From NCBI RefSeq assembly GCF_000260435.1, contig NZ_BACQ01000046.1, positions 1-34,771 of the forward strand: a stretch of DNA of 34,771 bases, in the 5' to 3' direction. Source of the stretch: Lacticaseibacillus zeae DSM 20178 = KCTC 3804 (GTDB lineage: Bacteria; Bacillota; Bacilli; Lactobacillales; Lactobacillaceae). Below are positions 31,675 to 34,771 of this stretch, piece after piece. The stretch's first letter is position 1, and each line of letters starts with the position of its first letter. Under the pieces are notes generated by a model, which made no database searches, was not told the origin of the DNA, and saw only the letters and a list, made by a program, of their open reading frames with translations. A program made the translations under genes and the position numbers.

Positions 31675-32412
31675 ATGACAATCGTTTTGATTCTCCTCGG
31701 CTTCTTGGTCGGGGCTTTTATTATGACAATGGGTGGCGGCGGTGGCGCTTTCTACCTCGGCATTATGACCGGCGTCGCGCATTTGTCGCCAAGTACAGCT
31801 GCGGCAACCTCACTTTTTACCGCTATTCCGGCACTGGCGGTGGGCTGTTATAGTCACTATCGCACTGGCAATATGCGCTTTCACGCCGGCAATCGGATTC
31901 TGCTCACTGCTGTTCCCGCCACAATTGTCGGCAGTTTGGTGGCGCCTTACATTCCTGAACTAATTTATTCATGGGCCATCGCCATTATTTTTATCGTGCT
32001 CGGCGTGCAGATGCTACGCCAGTCCTTTGCCCGTCACGCTAAAAAGACCGGCCAGCCCACCTGGTTCGCCTATGTGCTGGGCATCATTAGCGGCTTAATG
32101 GTCGGCATTGCCGGCTTAAGCGGCGGTGGACCGATTATGGCCGGGTTGATGTTAATGGGTTTGGATATGCCCCACGCAGCCGCCACTTCCTCTTATGCGC
32201 TGGTTGCCCTCTCCATCATCGGCTGTCTGTTGCATGCGACGCAAGGTACGATCGCCTGGACAGTCGGCGGCTTGCTGATGCTGGGATCACTGGTCGGTGC
32301 CGCCATTACCCCGCGCATCCTCAACCGCTTCGACCCGCGGTTACTCACCGCCATCTTGCGTCCGGTTCTCGGTGTTTTGCTAATCGTGATGGCCGTGAAT
32401 CAGGTGTGGTAG
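31675..32412 (+). CDS. TauE/SafE-family membrane permease
   Basis: A 245-aa protein with about eight membrane spans, belonging to the TauE/SafE family thought to export sulfite or organosulfur anions. The two family repeats are visible: LLGFLVGAFIMTMGGGGGAFYLGIM (about 7-31) with HLSPSTAAATSLF, and GIISGLMVGIAGLSGGGPIMAGLMLMGLDMPHAAATSSYALVALS. ATG at 31675 follows TTGGAGG; the frame is open further upstream but with no ribosome site. Short loops and a missing signal peptide are normal. The gene stands alone between the MFS and XRE genes; substrate unknown. Confidence 0.9.
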   Translation: MTIVLILLGFLVGAFIMTMGGGGGAFYLGIMTGVAHLSPSTAAATSLFTAIPALAVGCYSHYRTGNMRFHAGNRILLTAVPATIVGSLVAPYIPELIYSWAIAIIFIVLGVQMLRQSFARHAKKTGQPTWFAYVLGIISGLMVGIAGLSGGGPIMAGLMLMGLDMPHAAATSSYALVALSIIGCLLHATQGTIAWTVGGLLMLGSLVGAAITPRILNRFDPRLLTAILRPVLGVLLIVMAVNQVW

Positions 32413-32540
32413 CCAATTTGTAGCCGACTTAACCAGCAGTTAAAAAATTTGCGGCAGACTTGAAAACGCCTCCATTGTTTTTACTGATGCCTCTCTGCAT
32501 AATGAAACTAAAGAACAAATAAAAATGAGGGGTGAACATC

Positions 32541-33569
32541 ATGCAACTGAGCCAAATAATCCGCAACAAGCGGCTAGCTGCCGGTTTAACGCAGGAAGAA
32601 CTCGCGCAAAAAGTAGGCGTCTCCGCTCCTGCTGTCAGCAAATGGGAGAAGGGCACATCTTATCCTGACATTACCTTACTACCTGTGTTGGCGCGTAACC
32701 TCGGCACGGACATCAACACACTGCTGAACTTTTCTTCTGACTTAGATCCAGCAGCCCTTCAAGATTTTTTTACCAAGCTGACCATGACAGCACAAAAAGA
32801 TGGTTGGCAAGCCGCCGTTGCGCTGGTTGATCAGGAGTTGCGCGACTATCCATCAGTTTCACAACTACAGATGATGGCGGCGCCTTTTCTGGACACGCTG
32901 AAGCCTCAGATTCCAAAAGACGACTGGCCTCCGGTACAACAGCGGATCATTCAGTTGTACAAGGCGGGTGAGCAGAGCTCGGATTTGCCACAGGCACAAT
33001 TTGCCGCACTGGGCCTGTTTAATTTTTATCTCAATGAAGAGCAATTCGACGCGGCTGAAAAACAACTTGCTGCGTTACCTAGCGAAACGGTGACTGCTTG
33101 GGCGTTAAAGCCTAAATTGCAGTTAAAACGTGGTCAGCTGACTGAGGCCTATGTTGAAGGCGAGAAACTTTTGGGGAGTGATTATGGCGCTCTAGGACAA
33201 GTGCTCGACTTGCTAACTCAAGTAGCCATCGCTGACCACCAGCTGGCCACCGCCGAGGAATATGTGAAGGTCGCCAAAGCATTGGACCAAGCGATTCACA
33301 TGAACAGTCCATTCGTTATTGATACCGAATTGCAAATTGCCAAGGCAACCAAGGATGCCAAACGGGTAGTGGCGGTCATCCGGCAATTCGCTGACAATTT
33401 GGATCAACCATTTCCAAAGGTTTTCCAGCATCTGCCCCAACCAAAACCGCGGGAATCACCAGCTGTGGCACGCAGGCAATTCGTTGAGAACACTGTGCTT
33501 GATCCGGACTTGGCATTTTTGAAAGATACGCCTGAATATAACGAATTGCTTAAGCAGTACGCCGATTAG
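32541..33569 (+). CDS. XRE-family regulator with helical repeat C-terminus
   Basis: A 342-aa protein with an N-terminal HTH_3 domain (QLSQIIRNKRLAAGLTQEELAQKVGVSAPAVSKWEKGTSYPDITLLPVLARNLGTDINTLL, about 2-62). The long rest is helical and TPR-like (QDGWQAAVALVDQELRDYP..., QFDAAEKQLAAL, DHQLATAEEYVKVAKAL). Such proteins often sense a peptide or partner through the C-terminal repeats, as in Rgg-like regulators, but no signal peptide gene is visible nearby. ATG at 32541 follows GAGGGG. No operator stands out upstream. It ends at a bidirectional terminator shared with the DUF915 gene. Confidence 0.88.
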   Translation: MQLSQIIRNKRLAAGLTQEELAQKVGVSAPAVSKWEKGTSYPDITLLPVLARNLGTDINTLLNFSSDLDPAALQDFFTKLTMTAQKDGWQAAVALVDQELRDYPSVSQLQMMAAPFLDTLKPQIPKDDWPPVQQRIIQLYKAGEQSSDLPQAQFAALGLFNFYLNEEQFDAAEKQLAALPSETVTAWALKPKLQLKRGQLTEAYVEGEKLLGSDYGALGQVLDLLTQVAIADHQLATAEEYVKVAKALDQAIHMNSPFVIDTELQIAKATKDAKRVVAVIRQFADNLDQPFPKVFQHLPQPKPRESPAVARRQFVENTVLDPDLAFLKDTPEYNELLKQYAD

Positions 33570-33611
33570 CTGGCCTTATCTAAATGTTGTAACAAACAAA
33601 TCATATGCAAC

Positions 33612-33655
33612 CAAAAAGGCATTGCCTCACGCAGATTGTGGGCAATGCCTTTTTA
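33612..33655 (+). terminator. Bidirectional terminator, XRE gene / DUF915 gene
   Basis: AAAAAGGCATTGCC / GGCAATGCCTTTTT, a 14-bp perfect stem, with an inner CAC/GTG pair. It is followed by a T-run in both directions. Confidence 0.9.
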
Positions 33656-33671
33656 ACGTTTTAATCCTTAA

Positions 33672-34526
33672 TCAGTTCGTAAGCTTACCCGTACTCAAAA
33701 ACTCATACAGATACCGGTTGACCAACGGATTATGCTCATGCAGCTTACTGTGTTGCGCCTTGCTGTTGGTAATTTCGCGTTCGGTATAGCTTTTGGCTCG
33801 ACCTGCCACGATATACCGCAACGAACGGGCGGAGTTGACGGGGACACGGCCATCGGATCCCTTGCCCAGATTGCCAAACAGATTTAAAACCGCAGCTGTC
33901 TTTGGAAAATACTGCCGATTTTCGTACATCGGCTTGTAGCGGTCAGACATCACACTGGGGCGGCCATCGCTCGCCAACTTGATGTCTTGTCCGCTGTTCA
34001 TCCCCGGCATTCCGGGAAAACCGTTGAACGGACCGGCGATCGTGATGAGCCGTTGCAACGTTGGTTCGCCTTTTTTGTCTTTGGTGACTGCCCAATCGGC
34101 CCAAGCCGCGGAACCGGCAGAATGGCCAACAGCATTAAAGTCTTGAATGCCGTAACGTTTTTTCAACTGTTTAAGAATCTTGGTCAACGTGGTTGCATCT
34201 GGCCGCCCGCTGCTGAACACAATGGCAATCAGCGGATGACGAACGCTCGGCGACCACGAACCGCTCACACTGAGCTGACCGGTATTCGTCACGGTGTAAC
34301 GCAAAACCTGACGATAACCGGGGTGCTTGCTAAGGTCGTTGATCATATCTTTTTCCGAGCCATAACCACCACCAAAACCGTGAACAAACAATGTCGGTGT
34401 TTGATATGTCCCGGCAACGCGTTTGTTCGAAGGCACCTCGCCGCGGTTCACCCACCACCACGCACCGCCACTCACAACAAGAAAGATGCCGATGATGAGC
34501 ATCACTTTGCCCCATTTTTTCGTCAT
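33672..34526 (-). CDS. DUF915 alpha/beta hydrolase, membrane-anchored
   Basis: A 284-aa extracytoplasmic hydrolase-like protein. ATG at 34524-34526 follows GTGAGG. The N-terminus KWGKVMLIIGIFLVVSGGAWWWV is an uncleaved anchor or signal. PTLFVHGFGGGYGSEKDMIN is the DUF915 oxyanion region, FNAVGHSAGS (nucleophile Ser136) is the elbow, and ITIAGPFNG and the C-terminal KAQHSKLHEHNPLVNRYLYEFL supply a candidate His. Such proteins are common in lactobacilli; the substrate is unknown. It is single, convergent with the XRE gene and divergent from the GntR gene. Confidence 0.9.
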   Translation of the reverse strand: MTKKWGKVMLIIGIFLVVSGGAWWWVNRGEVPSNKRVAGTYQTPTLFVHGFGGGYGSEKDMINDLSKHPGYRQVLRYTVTNTGQLSVSGSWSPSVRHPLIAIVFSSGRPDATTLTKILKQLKKRYGIQDFNAVGHSAGSAAWADWAVTKDKKGEPTLQRLITIAGPFNGFPGMPGMNSGQDIKLASDGRPSVMSDRYKPMYENRQYFPKTAAVLNLFGNLGKGSDGRVPVNSARSLRYIVAGRAKSYTEREITNSKAQHSKLHEHNPLVNRYLYEFLSTGKLTN

Positions 34527-34639
34527 CCTGCGCCTCACTTTCTCGTGCTGCTTCTTGCCTTGCATTGTACCACGCAACGGCCATTTTGAAACTTAGAAGC
34601 CACCCTCGCTGCTAAAATACCGATCAATGATACTTGGCA

Positions 34640-34690
34640 AACACTATGGTTATTGATACACTGTGATAGTTAACTAATACACTAATAAGG
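34640..34690 (+). promoter_or_regulatory. Promoter/operator region of the GntR gene
   Basis: ATACACT occurs twice around the palindrome AGTTAACT, giving a pattern with TACACT/AGTGTA-type halves like those of YtrA-family operators. TTGATA may be a -35, but its spacing to an AT-rich -10 is unclear. The AAGGAGG ribosome site is at 34687-34693. Confidence 0.4.
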
Positions 34691-34699
34691 AGGCACACC

Positions 34700-34771
34700 G
34701 TGGAATTTGACGATAAAGTTCCGATCTACCTGCAAATCAAGCAGTACCTTTACCAAGCCATTATCACGGAT
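34700..34771 (+). CDS. GntR-family (YtrA-like) regulator, 5' end only
   Basis: Twenty-four codons to the window edge: a GTG start at 34700, 6 bases after AAGGAGG, then EFDDKVPIYLQIKQYLYQAIITD. The sequence VPIYLQIKQYLYQAI is the first helix of the GntR/YtrA winged helix. YtrA regulators usually control the ABC transporter genes that follow them; these would lie beyond the window. The subgroup is a guess from this short stretch. Confidence 0.8.
   Translation, partial: MEFDDKVPIYLQIKQYLYQAIITD

Overview
The window looks like chromosomal DNA of a Gram-positive lactic acid bacterium with intermediate GC, most likely Lacticaseibacillus (casei/paracasei/rhamnosus group). The reasons are strong AGGAGG ribosome sites, TTG/GTG starts, U-tract terminators, a Gram-positive LexA box, an enterococcal/lactobacillar type citrate locus with a split oxaloacetate decarboxylase (OadA/B/D/H), and a lone WxL-binding (DUF916) gene. 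Species was not determined; no rRNA, tRNA, IS element, phage or CRISPR array was seen.

Layout. 1-1.2 kb: the 5' part of a lysine permease gene (minus) behind a lysine riboswitch. 1.3-3.8 kb: alsS-alsD (minus), pyruvate to acetoin. 4.1-5.3 kb: an unknown protein and a RimJ/RimL-like acetyltransferase. 5.7-6.8 kb: a decayed DUF916/WxL-binding gene (nonsense codon plus frameshift). 6.97-7.28 kb: an irregular tandem array of intergenic repeats. 7.3-11.3 kb: an unknown acidic protein, a cysteine-free ribosomal protein L33, a pseudouridine synthase, an alpha/beta hydrolase, a secreted Ser/Thr-rich protein, and a YolD-like gene with a LexA box in its promoter.

11.3-22.4 kb (minus) is the complete citrate fermentation locus. 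In transcription order it is citH (citrate transporter), a repeat-containing leader, oadH, oadD, oadB, a 47-aa membrane protein, citC, citD, citE, citF, citX and oadA, then a terminator, then citR-citG with their own promoter. Citrate is imported, cleaved by citrate lyase (CitDEF, activated by CitC, prosthetic group made by CitG and attached by CitX) to acetate and oxaloacetate; oxaloacetate is decarboxylated by the Oad complex to pyruvate. The alsSD genes 8 kb away could turn surplus pyruvate into acetoin.

22.7-34.8 kb: a small unknown protein, KptA (RNA 2'-phosphotransferase), a GNAT enzyme, a PadR/membrane-protein pair with a perfect inverted-repeat operator, a nitroreductase, an ABC exporter operon (ATPase, frameshifted permease, TetR) with twin TetR-type operators, a DHA2 drug exporter, a TauE/SafE permease, an XRE regulator, a DUF915 hydrolase and the start of a GntR (YtrA-like) regulator.

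The most interesting unexplained structure is the intergenic repeat family at 6972-7275 (plus) and 20741-20977 (minus). Full units can fold into one long interrupted hairpin. Copies differ by compensating base pairs in two separate stem segments, and both arrays stop just before the ribosome site of the following gene.
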